Shown here in pieces: positions 32,875 to 33,091 of a DNA stretch of 33,091 bases (position 1 is its first letter; each line of letters starts with the position of its first letter). The notes beneath the pieces are model-generated. The model did no database searches, was not told the origin of the DNA, and saw only the letters and a program-made list of their open reading frames with translations. The position numbers and the translations under genes were made by a program. Where the stretch lies: contig CAYZYS010000005.1 in NCBI GenBank assembly GCA_964482605.1, positions 1-33,091 of the forward strand, given 5' to 3'. The DNA is from Bacteroides_F sp964482605. GTDB taxonomy: Bacteria > Bacillota > Clostridia > Lachnospirales > Lachnospiraceae.

Positions 32875-32923
32875 CGCAGGCGAATCAACTCAATTCCAAT
32901 ATGCCGTGCCGCCTGCGACACGG
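32875..32923 (-). promoter_or_regulatory. glnA: glnA leader with overlapping alternative hairpins
   Basis: Hairpin A (32904-32923) is a 7-bp stem, CCGTGTC/GGCACGG with one wobble, and a six-base loop GCAGGC. Hairpin B pairs an 8-bp arm CGCAGGCG (32910-32917) with CGCCTGCG (32875-32882), ending 4 bases before the glnA ribosome site GGAG. The two cannot form together. This looks like a switch, perhaps bound by the downstream ANTAR protein. Confidence 0.55.
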
Positions 32924-32958
32924 TTGTTTTGGCTTTTGCCATTGCATATCCAACAAAA

Positions 32959-32987
32959 ATTATAAAATGCCCCATTGCAAATGTCAA
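32959..32987 (-). promoter_or_regulatory. glnA: Consensus sigma-A promoter for glnA
   Basis: On the minus strand TTGACA (32982-32987) and TATAAT (32959-32964) are separated by exactly 17 bases; both hexamers are perfect. It begins a leader of roughly 90 bases. Confidence 0.9.
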
Positions 32988-32990
32988 AGG

Positions 32991-33091
32991 CTAATTATTT
33001 GCCTCAAGCCTTCCGCACAGGCTGCCAACCGCATGGCGCCATCCCATTACGGAATAGGGAATCGTCAGGTAATGATATGGCACGACATACT
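32991..33091 (-). CDS. C-terminal end of an unidentified gene (truncated by the window edge)
   Basis: On the minus strand an open reading of about 32 codons enters from the window edge and ends at TAG (32991-32993), just before the glnA promoter. It ends in HAVGSLCGRLEANN. One other frame is also open to a nearby stop, so even the frame is uncertain. I do not recognise a family. Confidence 0.35.
   Translation of the reverse strand, partial: YVVPYHYLTIPYSVMGWRHAVGSLCGRLEANN

Noticed and set aside
32904..32923. Calling hairpin A a confirmed ANTAR target
   Set aside because: The loop has G at position 4 but G instead of A at position 1, and I could not find a well-formed partner hairpin at the usual spacing.
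1..33091. A new defence, toxin-antitoxin, mobile or biosynthetic system
   Set aside because: No transposase, integrase, nuclease cluster, CRISPR repeat or paired small genes were found. The unknown genes are scattered among housekeeping genes.

Overview
The window looks like chromosomal DNA from a Clostridia-type Firmicute, most likely a Lachnospiraceae relative of roughly half G+C; the genus cannot be fixed by eye. Reasons: strong GGAG-type ribosome binding sites, sigma-A promoters with 17-base spacers, an hprK/rapZ/whiA/HPr-like carbon-control cluster, the DapL route to diaminopimelate, an ANTAR regulator beside a class I glutamine synthetase, and DUF4214-repeat secreted proteins. Nearly everything lies on the minus strand; only two genes (a DUF4190-type protein and a DUF6512-type membrane protein) are on the plus strand. 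I see no CRISPR, insertion sequence, prophage or rRNA.

Layout, read in the transcribed (right to left) direction. A partial gene end at the right edge is followed by a consensus promoter, a structured leader, glnA, an ANTAR regulator with a degenerate receiver, dapF and dapL. Next come a FapA-type protein fused to seven N-terminal 26-residue repeats, an HD-GYP protein, hprK, a ROK sugar kinase, murB, rapZ, whiA and an 87-residue HPr-like protein in which the active-site His15 is Asp while Ser46 is kept (Crh-like). Then follow dnaE, a WYL regulator and a GNAT acetyltransferase.

The middle (about 9.7-15.3 kb) is an accessory, cell-envelope-flavoured block: a Q/G/Y-rich DUF4190-type membrane protein, mthfS, a secreted transglutaminase-like/DUF4214 protein, a serpin lipoprotein and a DUF6512-type membrane protein. 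It contains both 100-N assembly gaps. The first is flanked by an exact 55-base duplication, and collapsing it restores one reading frame. The second breaks the transglutaminase/DUF4214 gene in its linker.

The left third holds a MATE transporter, tex, a YcxB-like membrane protein and a tRNA-modification/processing cluster: tsaE, tsaB, rimI, rnz (RNase Z), a small membrane-anchored protein, tsaD and ispD. It ends with a tRNA-Ser(UGA) that has its own promoter and terminator. TsaB, TsaE and TsaD together make t6A37 in tRNA (TsaC is not in the window), and RNase Z trims tRNA 3' ends. This tRNA has no encoded CCA, which fits a need for RNase Z.

The strongest leads are the Asp15 HPr-like protein next to hprK/rapZ/whiA, the repeat-FapA fusion coupled to HD-GYP, the ANTAR/glnA leader, the serpin lipoprotein, and a recurring nested-start pattern (ATGGRG-N6-ATG) in eight genes. 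No clearly new multi-gene defence or mobile system was found.
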